Shown: piece after piece, positions 11,966-25,900 of the stretch
Layout: the number at the start of each line of letters is the position of its first letter
Numbering within the stretch: position 1 is the first letter of the stretch
Assembly (NCBI GenBank): GCA_009809945.1
Contig: WTPW01000637.1
Coordinates: 4,013 to 68,012 of the forward strand
Direction of reading: 5' to 3'
Origin: Gigaspora margarita
Taxonomy: Eukaryota > Glomeromycota > Glomeromycetes > Diversisporales > Gigasporaceae
Length of the DNA stretch: 64,000 bases
Position numbers and translations under genes: made by a program
Notes under the pieces: model-generated
Databases searched by the model: none
Seen by the model: only the letters and a program-made list of their open reading frames with translations
What the model was told of the DNA's origin: nothing

Positions 11966-12700
11966 TATTTATTGTTATCACCAATTCATTTTATATGCGT
12001 AGCATTATATGTTCGGAGCCCATCATATTACACAAACGCGTGCGGACAAAAAATTTCCATCGGTTGATCATCAGTAATCATGATTGGCTAAAATTAAAGA
12101 CTTAATTGCACATTGACACCCGATATTATCATTATCATTACACTCACAACTCTATGTAGTATTTGATAATCTTTTGTAGATAATACCTTGCTCACGTGAA
12201 GTTCGAAACTTTTACTTCAAAAAACATGTCATTTTATCTTAGTTATTTTGTTTTAAATGATAAAAACTTAATATACGGTTTTCATATTAAGTCCAACTAT
12301 TTTCAAAATCGTCTCTAATTAAAGTTGGTGAAACATTTGATCCCATCGATCCCAAATGCTTATATGAAAAATACAGATAATCTCGCAAAATTTCAGATAG
12401 ACTTTATTAGAAATTTTTTTTTTTTGAATATAAAAATTCATGTAACATTGTTTTTTCAATAGAAATAAACAACCAATAAAAATCAATTTCACTCATGCTA
12501 TGCCTAAATTAGGGAAGATTTATAGCATTACGGCATGGCGGTGAAATTACTTTTCTTAATAGTAGAAATTGTTGGTGAAATTGGTGAAATTGGTGAAATT
12601 AATTTTTTAATATCAAAAATTAATTTAAATTATATAAAAAATTAATTAAAACTAAGCTAAATCAAATACTGATAATTAATTTATTGAAATGTTAAAAAAT
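11966..12700. other. intergenic DNA, possible promoter side of the SUV3 remnant
   Basis: The stretch 11990-12360 is less AT-rich and contains CACGTG near 12194, but no gene. From 12540 there is a short GGTGAAATT triplication followed by AT-rich DNA. Confidence 0.35.
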
Positions 12701-12729
12701 GTTGTAATTTTTGTTGAAAAAACAAATCA

Positions 12730-13690
12730 CACATTTTAGAATTTTTTATCTAAACCTACCTTGAACTATTAACAAACTTTAATATATATTAAATATCTTT
12801 ACCAAAATGTAAGTATAGTTTATTTATCAATAAAATTATCAATTAAATATTACTTCTTTGTTCTTTCACTTATGTATTAAATTAAATTACCAGAATACAA
12901 GTATATAGTTTATTCAAAAACAAAGTATACATTTTATCATTAAAAGAATCCTCTATTAAATATCACTTTGTTCTTTTATTTATGTGTTAAATTACCAGGT
13001 TGTAAGTATATAATTTATTCAAAAAACAAAGCATATTTTATTACCAATAGAATTTTTTATCTAGACCTATAGAAGAATATTAATAGAAAAAGGTCAAATT
13101 TTTTCTAAATAAAAGTTTTTTCAACTTTAAGTTAAAATAACTTAACAACTACTTAACCAAATTTAATTAAAATTTTTTTATTTTAATTTATTATAGTTAT
13201 AGAATTAAAACAAAAAAAAATTTATTAAATTTGATTTGGTAGTTGTCAAGATATTTTAATTTAAAATTTTAAAAAAGTTACTAAAAATGATTTGTCTCTT
13301 TTCTATTAATATCCCCTTATATTGGGCCATTAACAAACTTTAACTATATATTAAATATCTCTACCAGAATCTAAATATCAAATATAGTTTATTTATCAAT
13401 AAAATTATCAATTAAATATTTTTTGTTCTTTAATTTACATATTAAATTACCAGAGTATAAGTATATAGTTTATTCAAAAAACAAAGTACACATTTTATCA
13501 TTAATAGAATTCTCTATTGAATATTACTTTGTTCTTTTATTTATGTGTTAAATTACCAGGCCACAAGTATATAATTTATTCAAAAAACAAAGCATATATT
13601 TTATCATCAATAGAATTTTCTATCTAAACCTATCTTGGACTATTAATAAACTTTACTATGTATTAAATATCTCTACTAGAATGTAAGTAT
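12730..13690. repeat. 110-120 bp tandem repeat, split by an inverted-repeat element
   Basis: Units with TTAAATTACCAGA, AAGTATATAGTTTATTCAAAA and TTTTATCATTAATAGAATT recur about three times at 12730-13073 and again at 13325-13690. The second block resumes the same unit order, so the sequence between is an insertion. Confidence 0.65.
13075..13320. mobile_element. inverted-repeat MITE inside the tandem array
   Basis: The left end ATTAATAGAAAAAGGTCAAA returns inverted at the right as GAAAAGAGACAAAT read on the minus strand. Arms are about 100 bp around a T-rich centre near 13185. Similar ends are seen near 31395 and 32395. Confidence 0.6.
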
Positions 13691-14284
13691 AGTTTATTTA
13701 AAACTCCAGATATCTCTGACATAGATTATATTTTTTTTTAGCAAATTGGGTCCAAATTTGATTAAAGTTTCAAATTTAAATTTTAGCAAATTAAAGTCAA
13801 TTTAGATAATAGTCGCATTTTAGTTTTGACAAAATGGTTGGATTTTTATATTATCATAATTTATTTTTTGTCAATTTATTTCTTTTTTGAAAAAAAATAA
13901 AAAAGCTGCCAATATTATTTTTACGAAATTTTATTAAAACAATCAACTTTGAGTTACTAACAAAAGTTGTAAAATAAGTCAAAAAAATATTTTTTATAAG
14001 ACAATATTTGATCTTTTATTATTAAAATTTGCCTCTATAATCAAAATATGTTTCAAAACATATATAAAAAAGTGATTTACAAAGAAAAAAATATTAATAT
14101 TTTCAAATGAAAAAAAGCTATTTTGAAACGAAAATTAAACCAAATAGCTTGAAATTTCAGAAAATAAAATTTTATTTAGTTATCTATTATTTTTAATAGT
14201 GCGCAGTAAGTTGTTTTATTTGAACTTGTGAAAATTAGAGCAAATACTATGATTTTTCCATTTTTATCAAAAATTGAAATTTTT

Positions 14285-15309
14285 TTTTTTTTTTTGCATT
14301 TAGCGATCTTGCCTTTTTTTATTATGAACTATGTAGTCTTAGCTGCCTTGTACGAATACAAAAAGTGACTACTAACATTTTGTGTAAAAAAGACTCTCTA
14401 AGCAATAACAAAGTTATCTGCCCAAAGNNNNNNNNNNNNNNNNNNNNNNNNNNNNNNNNNNNNNNNNNNNNNNNNNNNNNNNNNNNNNNNNNNNNNNNNN
14501 NNNNNNNNNNNNNNNNNNNNNNNNNNNNNNNNNNNNNNNNNNNNNNAAAAAAAAAAAACAAAAAACAAAAAAAAGAAAAAGAGAAAAGAAAAAGAAAACA
14601 AAATAAATCTAGATAAGTATAGTCAAAGTTTATACTAAACTCATAAAAATTATATAGTATGAATCTATATGATCTTAGCACTGTATTACAATAAAAAATG
14701 TAGCTACATAATCATATATCTTCTAAGAGGTTGAAATTTATCAATCAAAAATTTTATTACAAACCCATCTATTAGACATTAGTCATTCACTGGTACCACA
14801 TAGGCACTTGGTAGTATAGCAAGCACATGACTTCTCATGACTTTGTGTGATCTAAAGTTTCTATTCTCAAATGTAAATAATATTGATCTTCTGGAGGGGT
14901 ATGCTAAAATTACCACTTTTTGAAAATATTTTTAGAAAAAACCAAGTGGGAGGCTGAACAGGTAGTTTCACTTGTAGAGAGAAAGAAGTATGTGTTCTTC
15001 TTTATAAACTTCATATGCCCTTACTTTCATCTTACGGAGGACAACCCAGAAAGGCTTTGCTTACAATCAGTGAGTGATAAACTCTAAACTTGTTAGCAGG
15101 TAGTTTATTAACTTTGTCTTTAAATAACAAGTACCAAAAAGCAGTAAGTAATAAACTCTAAAACTACTAGCAAGATAGTCAATTAACTCTATTCCTAAAT
15201 AATAGCTGCCACTTGTAAAACCTATACAAGTATGTCTTTAGTTTATATAAAATTTATTATAAAGGTTTTGTAAAATGTGTGTACAAGTGATCATTGAAAA
15301 GAGTTTCTG
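14285..15309 (-). mobile_element. probable retroposed insert with poly(T) head
   Basis: Relative to the duplicate at 16650, about 1 kb is inserted here. It starts with a T run and is flanked by AAAATTGAAATTTT and AAAATTAAAAATTTT, an imperfect duplication. This suggests a minus-strand retroposon. It contains an assembly gap (14428-14546), a purine-rich run after it, and a 68-bp tandem duplication at about 15070-15200 (GATAAACTCTAAA). No A/B box or reverse transcriptase is visible. The frames spanning the gap are artefacts. Confidence 0.45.
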
Positions 15310-16501
15310 AAAATTAAAAATTTTAAAAAATTTTAAATCTGAAAATAAAATTAAAAATCTAAGTATCTTTGTCAATATTAATTTATTTTTGATAAAATTT
15401 TAACTGAGAATAGCTAAATATCATATCTTTTAACTTACTTAGTAGTTTTTTGAATATTTCATTTCGAGAAATTTCTTTAAAAAGCATTTGAAGTTTAGAG
15501 AAAAACTTGTGAAAATGTAGATATTTGAATTAACAAAAACGTTAATATTTTCATGATTTTTCAATATTTTTTCATAAAATTTGAGATTCTAAAAGTTGAA
15601 GATATGCTTTTTAAATTTTGTTATAAATTTTTTTTTTAGTTAGCTTAGTAAAATTTTTTGAAAATATTGCTAGAAAAACTTTAATAAGATTTTTTGTTAC
15701 AATCAAAATATGTTTCAAACCATTTTCAAAAAAATATATATGTTTTCTAATGAAAAAACACTAACAATATGATTTATACAAAATTTTATTAAGATAATAA
15801 ACTTTGAGTTACTAATGAAAATTGTAGAATGAGCTTAAGACAACTTTAACTATTTTATTAATAAAATATTTCGTTACAGCTAAAATACAATTCAAAATAT
15901 ATATAAAAAGTGATTTTTAAAGAAATATATATATTTTCTAATAAAAAAACACTGACAATATGATTTATATAAAATTTTATTAAAATAATAAACTTTGAGT
16001 TACTAACAAAACTTGTAGAATAAGCTTAAAAAAACATGAGTTTTATAAAACGACTTTAACTATTTTATTAATAAAATTTTTTGTTACAGCCAAAATACTA
16101 TTCAAAACGTATATAAAAAGTAATTTTCAAAGAAATACATATATTTTCTAATGAAAAAAGCTAACAATATAATTTACACAAAATTTTGTTAAGACAATTA
16201 AACTTTGAGTTACTAACAAAATTTGTAGAATAAGTCAAAAAATTATTAGTTTTATAAGACAAATTTGATATTTTATTATTAAAAAATTGCTTTTACAATT
16301 AAAATATGTTTCAAACCATATGCAAAAAAGAGATTTACAAAAAAATATTGATATTTTCGAATAAAAAAAAGCCATTTTGAAAAAAAATTAAACCAAATAA
16401 CTTGAAATTTTAGAAAGTAAAATTTTATTTAGTTATCTATTACTTTTAATAGTATATAGTAATTTGTTTTATTTAAACTTGTAAAAACAGAGCAGGTATT
16501 A

Positions 16502-16647
16502 GGGCGCTAACAGATATTATGTAATATTTTTTTATTAAGGAGGTTACCTCCCTCTCCTCCACATCATATATGAAGTATATATATAATATATTATACCTAG
16601 CTACCCCTTTCCTGCCTAAAAATATTACGTAATATCTGTCAGCGCCC
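16502..16647. mobile_element. TTA-target MITE, Tourist/PIF-Harbinger-like
   Basis: This 146-bp element has ends GGGCGCTAACAGATATTA and TAATATCTGTCAGCGCCC, flanked by TTA at 16499-16501 and 16648-16650. The duplicate near 14255 keeps the uninterrupted site, which confirms the insertion. Relatives are at 31600, 39307 and 41433. Confidence 0.85.
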
Positions 16648-17289
16648 TTATGATTTTTCTGTCTTTATCAAAATTGAAAATTTTAGAAAATTCTAAATTT
16701 GGAAATAAAATTAAAAGTCTAAATATCTTTACTAGCATTAATCTATTTTTGATAAAATTTTAACTAAGAATAGCTAAATACTATATATTTTAACTTAGTA
16801 GCATTTTGAAGGTTTCATTTTAAGAAAGTTCTTCTAGAAGCATTTGAAATTTAAAAAAAAACTTGTGAAAATGTAGATATTCAAATTAACAAAAACATTA
16901 ATAACTTTATAAGTTTTTAATATATTTTCATGAAATTTGAGATTCTACAAGTTAAAGATATGTGCTTCAAGTTTAATTAGTAAAAGTTTTAAAATAATAT
17001 AGTAGAATTTTTTACAAATTATCATCAAATATTATTGTATTGAGCTTAGTAAAAATTAAAATATGTTATATTTCAATCAGCATAAATTTTAAAACAACAT
17101 GTATTCATTTTAAATTATAATACAAAAATATTTTTAATAAATCTAGATGTTATAATTTAGTTTTTAGCAAATTACTATAAAATTTATATGTAATAATTCA
17201 ACTTTTAACAAATTTACTTGATTTTAGAGGTAGCAAAAACTTATCATAGAACATGTCATATCTGTTGATATATTAATGTTAGTTTATAA

Positions 17290-17944
17290 CCCTTAAATGG
17301 TAAGCAATTGCAGGCAAATTTGCCTGCAATTTTTTCTATAAAAATTTCTTTGATTTAGTTTTTTAAATATTTAAAATATTTAAATAAAATTTTATACAAT
17401 AATATTTGAAAATAAAAATTATATTTTTGCTATATTTGTATTTAAATTATAAGAAAAAAATTGCAGTTGTTTATAAGCCCAAAATATACAAATTTCAAAA
17501 AAAATTTTTAATTAAAAAATTATTTTAAACCTTTTTGAGGAACTCTTTAAATATTAATTTTAGATCTATTGTTATTAATACAACCTTATAGATTATATAA
17601 AGGATTACAATTATTATTATTATAAGTTTTATGATTTACTTGTAAAAATTAGTACTTGTCTTAAGAGCAAAAATTTTTTTTAGCTTCAGGAACATATAAA
17701 ATTTTAGAAAATATAAAAAAATTTTAATAGTAAACTCTAAAGTTATACAAACTTTGAACTTTAATTAATTAAAAGTTATTTAATAATTTTAAAAAATTTT
17801 TATAATAAAGTTAATAAAATATATTTCAAATAATATATTATATAAAATAGAAAATTTTTAAATTATTTATTTTTTGTTTTATTTAAAAAAACCTTAAATA
17901 TTTTTAAAATTGTAGCCAAATTTGTCTGCAAGACCTTTTAAGGG
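17290..17944. mobile_element. piggyBac-like non-autonomous element
   Basis: The ends CCCTTAAATGGTAAGCAATT and CAAGACCTTTTAAGGG are inverted repeats, with further inverted matches through GCAGGCAAATTTG. ATAA flanks both sides (17286-17289 and 17945-17948). Comparison with the other foldback arm (near 28040) shows the empty site TTTATAATAAAA. CCCT ends resemble piggyBac, though that family normally targets TTAA. Confidence 0.55.
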
Positions 17945-18784
17945 ATAATAAAATATATGAATTTACTATAAACTTTAAGTTTCAAATTATTTTCAACTTA
18001 TATATTAACTTTTTTCAAATTTTGCAATTAAGTATATTGAAAATAGTAGATTAAGATTATTTAGAACACTTTTTCAAAATTTTGTTAATTTTGTACAATT
18101 TCAAAATGTAACTTTGTCAAAAACAAATATTTACTAATTTTAAATTAGCAATTATATGTAAAATTATGCTTTGAACAACTTTACTTAGTAGCAAATATAG
18201 GTTATCTTGACAAAAAAATAGATTAGCTATATACTGAAGTTAAAATTTTTGGTTTGTAATATAAAATCCCTTTTTTTTTGTCAAAATAATCTGCTTTGGG
18301 CTTCTAAGTAAACTTGTTCAGCATGTGTTTTTACTTATGTTAAAATCAAAATATATTTTTTTGAACCTTTTACTAAGTAAAAAATGATATTAAAAAAATT
18401 TTTTTTTTAAAAAAAAAAAAAATTTTTTAACTTTAACACCATTTTTCACTTAGTAAAAGGTTCTGTATTAATTTTAATACAAGTAAAATCATAAGCTGAA
18501 CAAGTTTACTTAGAAGCCCAAAGCAAGTTAGCTTGACAAAAAAGGATTTTATATTACAAACCAAAAATTTTTAACTTTAGTATATAGCTAACTCATTTTT
18601 TTGTCAAGATAACCTAAATTTTGCTACTAAATAAAGTTGTTCAAAGCATAATTTTATATATAATAGCTGATTTAAAATTAGTAAATATTTGTTTTTGTAT
18701 ACAGAGGACCAGGTTTATGATAGTCAGACCCAATGTACGGAACAGGCTATAGTATCCTGTGCAGCTGTGAGAACCAAGCTTAAA

Positions 18785-19165
18785 ATGGCAAGCGTCTCTA
18801 CAGAAGATATTAACAATACTTCAGATACCATATCTTCATCTCCTTCTGAAGTACAACTTTCCTCCAATACCTCATCACTACTAACTGCTACCAACTCTAA
18901 CAACTATCCAATATCAGAAATTAATAATGAATCCCTATTAGAAAAAGATTTTAATAATGAAGAAATTGAACTACCTACAAATTCTTTAAATGACAGAAGC
19001 TATATCAGCCCCAATCCTAGCCCTCTTGAGATATATAACCCAACAACAAATTTCTTTACTATTACAGACTACAAACTCTACCTTCTCCACAGGCTCTTTC
19101 TTGCAATATTCACTAGAATATTATTCTATATTTTATTCAAATTTATATACCAAAATTTCTGTTAA
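18785..19165 (+). pseudogene. LINE ORF1-like region
   Basis: The frame starts with ATG at 18785 and reads MASVSTEDINN, then a serine- and asparagine-rich stretch. No RRM, zinc knuckle or coiled coil is recognised. Its position before the endonuclease region is the reason for the ORF1 label. It ends at 19165, and coding-like but broken sequence continues toward 19640. Confidence 0.45.
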
Positions 19166-20398
19166 ACCACATCCTTAACTTGATTATGTTTTTACTGAAG
19201 CACATATTTACCTTCTATATAAAAACCTTGTACCAGGTTACTTTATATTTCCACTTTTTGAAGATCTACCATTTCTTTTCTATATAGAACTTAAATTATT
19301 CAATAACAATTTTCAAATACCAATCTTTACTGATAATTTTCTTTTTCCAATACCCAACTTACAACTATATACAACTCCAAACCTTAATACCAATTCTTCC
19401 TCAAATATCAATTTACCTTATTCTTCTGAAGAACCCTGTTAATAAATTTCTTAAAAAACATATTCTCCCACTTCTGCCACCTTTACAAATACTCAAATCC
19501 TTTATACAACATTTACTTAAAAATTCATTTTTACTATTATTCAAAACCTCTATTAATATTACAACTCTTGAAATACATGTATATCTCAATACCCAAGATG
19601 AAGTTCTTCCTAACCATATTATACTCTCTCCTAATCAATATTCTATATACTACCAGTCACTAATTCAAATCACCCACATCAAATCTTTTGCAAAATTTAC
19701 ATCTAAACATTGCTACACACAATGTTAAAGGCTTTAATATTGCTTCCAAAAGGCAAATTTGGCAAGACTACTACATTAACCATAATATCTCAATTGCATA
19801 TATTACTGAAACTAAAATTGCATCAAAAACAAAACTTTCTTTTTGCAACAATAACTTATTTATCTATTACTGGGCAAATTCTGAAAGCTCAGTAAAAGGT
19901 GCTGCTATTATGATCTGCAATAACCTTAAACCACATGTGCATAGTTATCATACACATCCAGGTAGGGCTATTGCTTTGGACTTGTTTTTTAAAGGCGATA
20001 TAAAGCTCCATATTATATCAGTTTATCTTTCATCTACTGATTCATACAAAAGAAATCAAACTCAAAACCAGGTTATTAATTGGACTTTATAGGCTCAATG
20101 ATCTAATCTACATCCTATAATTTTAGAAATTTTAATACATATAACAATACAACTGGCTTAGCATCAAAATATAAACTTATTAATTTTTTATATTGCTCAA
20201 ACATGTTTGATATTGGAGCTCATTATAACAATACATACTACACCTGGTCAAACAGAATCAACCAAAGCAGAATAGATTATATTTGAACTGATTCATTTAA
20301 TATACAAATTTTTTCTTTCTTATAACATTAATGATAGCCAAACTAGTACTCTAAGTGACCATCTTATTCTATTGACATCCTGAATATTCTCTAATACC

Positions 20399-20677
20399 TA
20401 GTGTTGTACATTCTGGCTGTCCACAGCCTTTTTTGGCTTGTCTACGTCCAAAATTGTCCAAATTTCCAAAATTGTCCAAAGCTTGTCCAGGCTTTAATAA
20501 TTAATAAATTTATCTAAAAAATATATAACTATATATTTTTTAGGTGCTAAACACATTTCGGTTAAAATTAAAATAGGTTATCTTAATAAAATTTTAAGTA
20601 ATTTTACTTTATTTAATTGTCCAAAATTGTCCAAAATTGTCCAAGTCATTGTTCAAGGCTGTCCCGTGACAATACTG
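20399..20677. mobile_element. hAT-type MITE with TTGTCCA repeats
   Basis: The ends TAGTGTTGTAC and GTGACAATACTG are inverted and flanked by CTAATACC (20391-20398) and CTGATGCC (20678-20685), an 8-bp duplication with two mismatches. Subterminal CAAAATTGTCCA repeats are typical of hAT ends. It interrupts the LINE between endonuclease and reverse transcriptase. Confidence 0.7.
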
Positions 20678-22729
20678 CTGATGCCTATAGCAAATCTCCA
20701 TGCTTTCATACTGGTATCAGTCGCAGAATTTTTAATTACAAAATAATGAGTTCAGATCAATGAACCAAATATTCTAATCTATTATCCCAACTCTTTATTA
20801 AAAATCATGTTCCAATCTCAACCAATACACAGGAAAGCATTAATACAACCTGGCACAAGATACAACAATGTACTATACAAGCTACAATTCAAAAGATTCC
20901 TAATAAAAAAACTCGTAAATAAAGTTACAATCATAAATATATACCACATTGTATTGTACTTCATACTGGTCTTAAAAAACTTGGACATCTTATAAAACTA
21001 TTAAAAAGCAACTCTATTGCTTATTTACCTTATATCAACTCACATATTTCATTTATCAACTCAAGAGCAAAGTGCAATCTTAATTTTCTTATATCACTTG
21101 ATTCTGACCAAATTCAAATATAGCTTGTACATGCACAAAGTATTTGGAAACAAATATATCATGCTTATCACCTGAAATCCTCTCTTCTTCTCCGACAACA
21201 AATTAATCAGGCCTCGAAAAAAGATGTGAATCACTTATTACTAAACCTAAACAAGCTATAAATAGTATACTTGATCGCTACCAATCTCCAGTTCATTTTA
21301 CAAATATTAAACTTCAAAACCAACTTATTACTGATCCTACTCTAATTAAACAACATATCCAATCACACTTTAATAACTGGACTGCATAAATTTAATTAAA
21401 ATAAATTTCTTTTTTTAGACCTATTAACCAGAATTTATTTGATAACTTTTAGAATCAACAATACCATCCACCCCTACATATTAAGCCTGAATGGTATATA
21501 CCACTAACCCTTTCTATAACAGAAGAAGAGGTCATCCAAACAATTTTTAAACTTTTTAACAACAAAGCCTGTAGTTCTACAGGCATAAGCTATGAAATGA
21601 TCAAACTTTATAACCAAACTGGTATTACTATTCTCATATCTCTTTTTAATCAATGCCTTACACAAAATTCAATTCCCAAACAATAGAAAAAAGGAAAAAT
21701 TTTTTCTATTTCAAAAAACAATACTTTTGATAGTAATCTCAATCTTACATGCCCAATAAGCCTTATTGAGCATACCAGAAAAATCTATACCAAAATCATT
21801 ACCAATAGACTAAATCAAGTTTTCTCACAACACTCTATTCTTTCACCATATAACTATATTGCCCTTCCTGAAAATAGTACTTCTATTCCTATTTATATTC
21901 TTAACAACCTTATAGAAGATGCTAACTGCAATCACAAAGAGATCTGGCTTCTATCACAAGACATGAGCAAAGCTTATGACTCTGTAAACTTTACTCTTCT
22001 AGAGCATGCCTTTATACATTTACTTCTGCCTACTAATATTGTTAATACTCTTCTTAATATTTTAACTGATCGACAAAACAATGTTATTACCAATTTGGGT
22101 CTTATACAACCTTATCAGGTTCAAAATGGTATTGACCAAGGAAAAACAATAACACCTCTTCTTTGGCGGATTTACTATGATCCTCTTATTTCTTATATAC
22201 ACTCAAATTCATTTAGTTATACAATTAAAGCATCCTAGTTTACCAATTTCAAAAATTTTACAACTAACAATCTACAAACCAAATGTTCTGTACTAGCATA
22301 CATAAATGATACTTTAGCATTATCTCAAACAGAGCTTTCTAAGATACTTACTGTTGCAGAATCCTTCTATTCTATGGCAAACATCCAAGTAGATCCAACT
22401 AAATCAATACTTTCAATCAGTATTAAACAACAAAACTACAACTCAATCATATATAACAATCAACCTCTTTCTCTTCAACTACCAAACCAGCCTTTTAAGT
22501 TTCTTGGATATTGGTTTACTTTAGACAATAAACAATTTCAACAAACCCAACGTATTATTGCTGAATCAAACCAGCTTATACAAATTGCTTGTACAAAACA
22601 AATTACAGATACCCAAGCACGCTATATTATTAATATTGTTATTATTTCTACAATAGAGTACCAAATACAAAATATTGTATTAAGCTAGTCAACATGCAAT
22701 AAAATCTTAATACAGCATATAGGATTAAT

Positions 22730-23440
22730 AGGACTCCGGACATCTCTTATAGAGGTCATAACTGGTTTGTATGAATTTAGATGTTTTTGCTATCTCTAAA
22801 ATCAAGTAAATTTGCTAAAAGTTAGATTATTACATATAAATTTTATAGTAATTTGCTAAAAACTAAATTATCACATCTATTTTTATAAATTAAAATAATA
22901 TATGTATTTTTGATTGCTAAACAAATTTTCTTAGAGCACTTTGTTAGAATCAATTAGTAAAATTTGTAAATAATAGAATTCTTTGTATTTTTATTAATAA
23001 AATTATATAAAATATTATAATTCACAATATTTTACTAATTGATTCTAACATTGTGCTCTAAGAAAACTTGTTTAGCACATAAAAATACATTATTTTGGTA
23101 TATTTACTTTTATATTTCTTGAAAATTTAAGAGAAGATGCTTAATTTTGGATTTTTTGATCAAAAAAATTCAAAATTAAGCATCTTAAATTTTTAAAAAT
23201 TATAGTAGTACAAAAAAAATGATATAGCTTATTTTTGGGTATGATTCTTGCAAAATGTAGATAATTTGCTAAAAATAAAATATAACATGCATAAAATTGC
23301 TGTAATTTGCTAAAATGCTTTATATAAACTTTTTTAAAATTAACCTTAATTTGCTAAAACTTAAATTTGAACCTCAGACCAAATTTTTTGCAATTTGCTA
23401 AAAAAAAAATATGACATATATCAGAAATGTTCAGGGTCCT
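22730..23440. mobile_element. AGGAC-family element in the LINE
   Basis: This 711-bp element is bounded by a perfect 8-bp duplication GGATTAAT (22722-22729 and 23441-23448). The ends are AGGACTCCGGACATCTCTTA and AATGTTCAGGGTCCT. Inside are AATTTGCTAAAA blocks and a central inverted repeat (AATCAATTAGTAAAA near 22950). It has no coding capacity. It is the clearest size and target-site reference for the non-autonomous AGGAC elements. Confidence 0.85.
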
Positions 23441-25900
23441 GGATTAATCAAACATAAAGCCAAATTTAACCGCACAATCCCTACTAGCACTTTACTCCAT
23501 TCTTAAATTTACAATATTAAAAATATATGGGATATCCAACTTCAACACCATCTATCTAACTTTATTAAAATATTAAATAGCAATAGCCTATTAAATATTA
23601 CTACTCTTATTAGAGTTCAACAACTCCAAAATAACCTCTGGTTTCCTACTAGTATCTTCATTCATCCTAATCCTACAATAAATGGTCCTAATAGATTAAC
23701 TACAACCTTTAAGATTATTTAGCTTTTTAAATATCTTAACTAGTCAATTAGCCCTAATTCTTATTCTAGCATTCCTTTTGTAATTAAAGAAGGTTCAATT
23801 TCTTTGGAATCTATTCTTGCTTTACATTCTAAATACACAACTTTTAAAAAACAAATTTAGCATCATCATTTACTTTTTCTTGATCAACTTATAATATATG
23901 ACAATTCATGCTTAGACTAGAAACATATTTCACCAAGATTACACAAAATTCCTAAAGGCAAAACTCCTTAATGGTTTATCTTTCTTGAAGATAAAATCAC
24001 TAGCTACTCCTATGAACACACTATTTACTCATATATAAATTTACCCTCTACAAACTATTATAGTTATACTACTGGTCACTTTTCAAAACATTCCAAACCT
24101 TGGCTTATTACATTATTAAATGACCAAATTATTATAGGCAAAGCTCAGCACCAACCAACTGCATCAGACTTTACACTAATAACTCACTGGCAATATTCTT
24201 TTCAAATACAATTAACAAACTTATACCCAACTCCACCAATTACTATATCATCATACAGTAACTGTTCTCTCAATACTAAAATAATTAAAAACAAATGCAC
24301 TATTCTAATATATTAGTCATGCTACAAAATTCTTTGGCAGATTAAATTCTGACAAAACAATTAATTTAAATGCTAATTTTCTAGATTTTATATATTCAAT
24401 TGCACTTAGAAATCCAATTCATATTCTACCATTACCAAATTTTAACATTTCTACTATACAACTCTCTCCAATATTTGAACCAAGCCAAGCTTATAATACT
24501 CTTCAGTCTTTTAATAGTAGTCTCTCAGAACTTACCTTTTATACAGATGGTTCTGTTATTAATCTAGGCAATCCCCAGTGCTCTATAGGAATTGGTTGGA
24601 TACAATTAGCTAACAAAATATCATAAATACCTTTCAAGCACAAACCAAATTCTGGCCATGCTTAATTAAAGCAGAACTATTTGCAATTTTAGCTACAATA
24701 AGTACAGCTCCTAGAAATTGTACTATCCAAATTTATACAGATTTACAATCAGTTATCTCTAAATTTAAAAGTTTAATCAATATTATACTACTTTCAAACT
24801 TTCTAAATATACTCTATTGGTCAATCTGAAATATATTACTTAACTTTATTAAATCATACAATCTTCATATTACATTGTATAAAATAAATACATATGAAGA
24901 TAACAACTTCAACAATAAAGCTGACTAACTAGCACGCAATCATCACATAGCACCTTATCTTATTTTTAATTCAAACAACATATATAATCCTCAATATTCA
25001 CCAACTACAGATAATTATCCAATGGAACTTTCTATCTGTCATAGCATAAAAACAATCTGTAGAGCATATATAATTGCATGATGGACATTACAAAACCGCT
25101 TTCAGCAATAGAATCCAATTTTACAACTTATCAACTAGAATGCTTCATGGCTATACATTAATAATAATCAAAAAATTAGCAATTTTTTATATAGCTTTCA
25201 ATCCTCTACTCTAAAATTTTTTAGAGTAAAGTTACTACTAAATGAGCTTCCTTCTCCACATATTCTTCATAAAAAATATCTCTCATACCCTAATATTTGT
25301 TATATATGCTAACAGGCAAGTAATACCTTGCACTGGGTTACTTGTTCAAATACTAATCTACTACTAGACCTTATAAACAATTTCTTAAACCAAATACTTA
25401 GCTCTAACAAACTTGATATCTCTTCAACTCAGGCTATAAATCTTCACTCCAAAATTTTAAACCTTGATAGTTTTCAAATTTATCATTTTTCATGCAAGCT
25501 CTCATTATATTCAACTCTATTGGTCTTATTTTATTAGAACTGATTAATACATTACAAGAAACTGGCTTACCTTTAAAGCTTGCTAGCTTCTTTACAATTC
25601 AATTTTTACTTTATCTGAATCAACAAATTTATACAAAAATCTGGATTCCATACTGTACTTCAAGATCACAATATTAACAAACAATCTTACAAAATCAAAC
25701 CATAGCTTCTGGATCTTCTAAATCTACTATATCTATAATCCAAACTAATAATAATAATTCTATTATAAATAACTCAATTCAGAAAATAGATTACTAGTAC
25801 CCCACTGGATTAAATATCTTACACACCCTTCTAGTATATTAACCAATAACCATATCTAGATAAGCCTTGGTCACTCTTGTTGGTTTAGGCTACAGATAAA

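Larger units (their letters stand above)
14033..16970. repeat. diverged direct duplication of about 600 bp plus a 200-bp tandem array
   Basis: The block 14033-14284 continued at 15310-15625 is repeated at 16290-16500 continued at 16648-16970. Shared words include TTTTATTTAGTTATCTATTA and AACTTGTGAAAATGTAGATA. Between them, about 15700-16310, a unit of 185-220 bp with AAACTTTGAGTTACTAA recurs three to four times. The duplication exposes two insertions, at 14285-15309 and 16502-16647. Confidence 0.7.
13700..17250. mobile_element. large decayed AGGAC-family element, one end visible
   Basis: The left end ACTCCAGATATCTCTGACAT at 13700 and the following TTTTAGCAAATT blocks match, inverted, the right end of the element at 22730-23440. 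DNA at 17100-17245 (ATTTACTTGATTTTAGAGG) matches, inverted, the left part of that same element. The terminal 50 bp expected on the right is not found, and a foldback element begins there. The interior holds tandem repeats and later insertions. Confidence 0.45.
19640..25860 (+). pseudogene. LINE ORF2: endonuclease, reverse transcriptase, RNase H
   Basis: The N-terminal apurinic-type endonuclease is visible at 19688-20390 (IATHNVKGFN, ITETK, a TWSNRINQSRIDYI segment, and a final SDH near 20358). Reverse transcriptase motifs follow: PISLIEHTRKIYTKIITNRL near 21755, DMSKAYDSVN near 21960, NGIDQGKTITPLLW near 22130, AYINDT near 22300 where active enzymes have a D-D pair, and FKFLGYWF near 22495. 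RNase H begins with FYTDGS at about 24538 and ends with an AHSDDNFNNKAD-like segment near 24900. A CxxC...H...C finger is at about 25301-25350. At least a dozen stops and three inserted elements break the frame. The Asn in YINDT would itself abolish activity. Confidence 0.8.

Noticed and set aside
14322-14681. Coding frames across 14428-14546
   Set aside because: They exist only because the assembly gap contains no stops. The same applies to 36812-37255.
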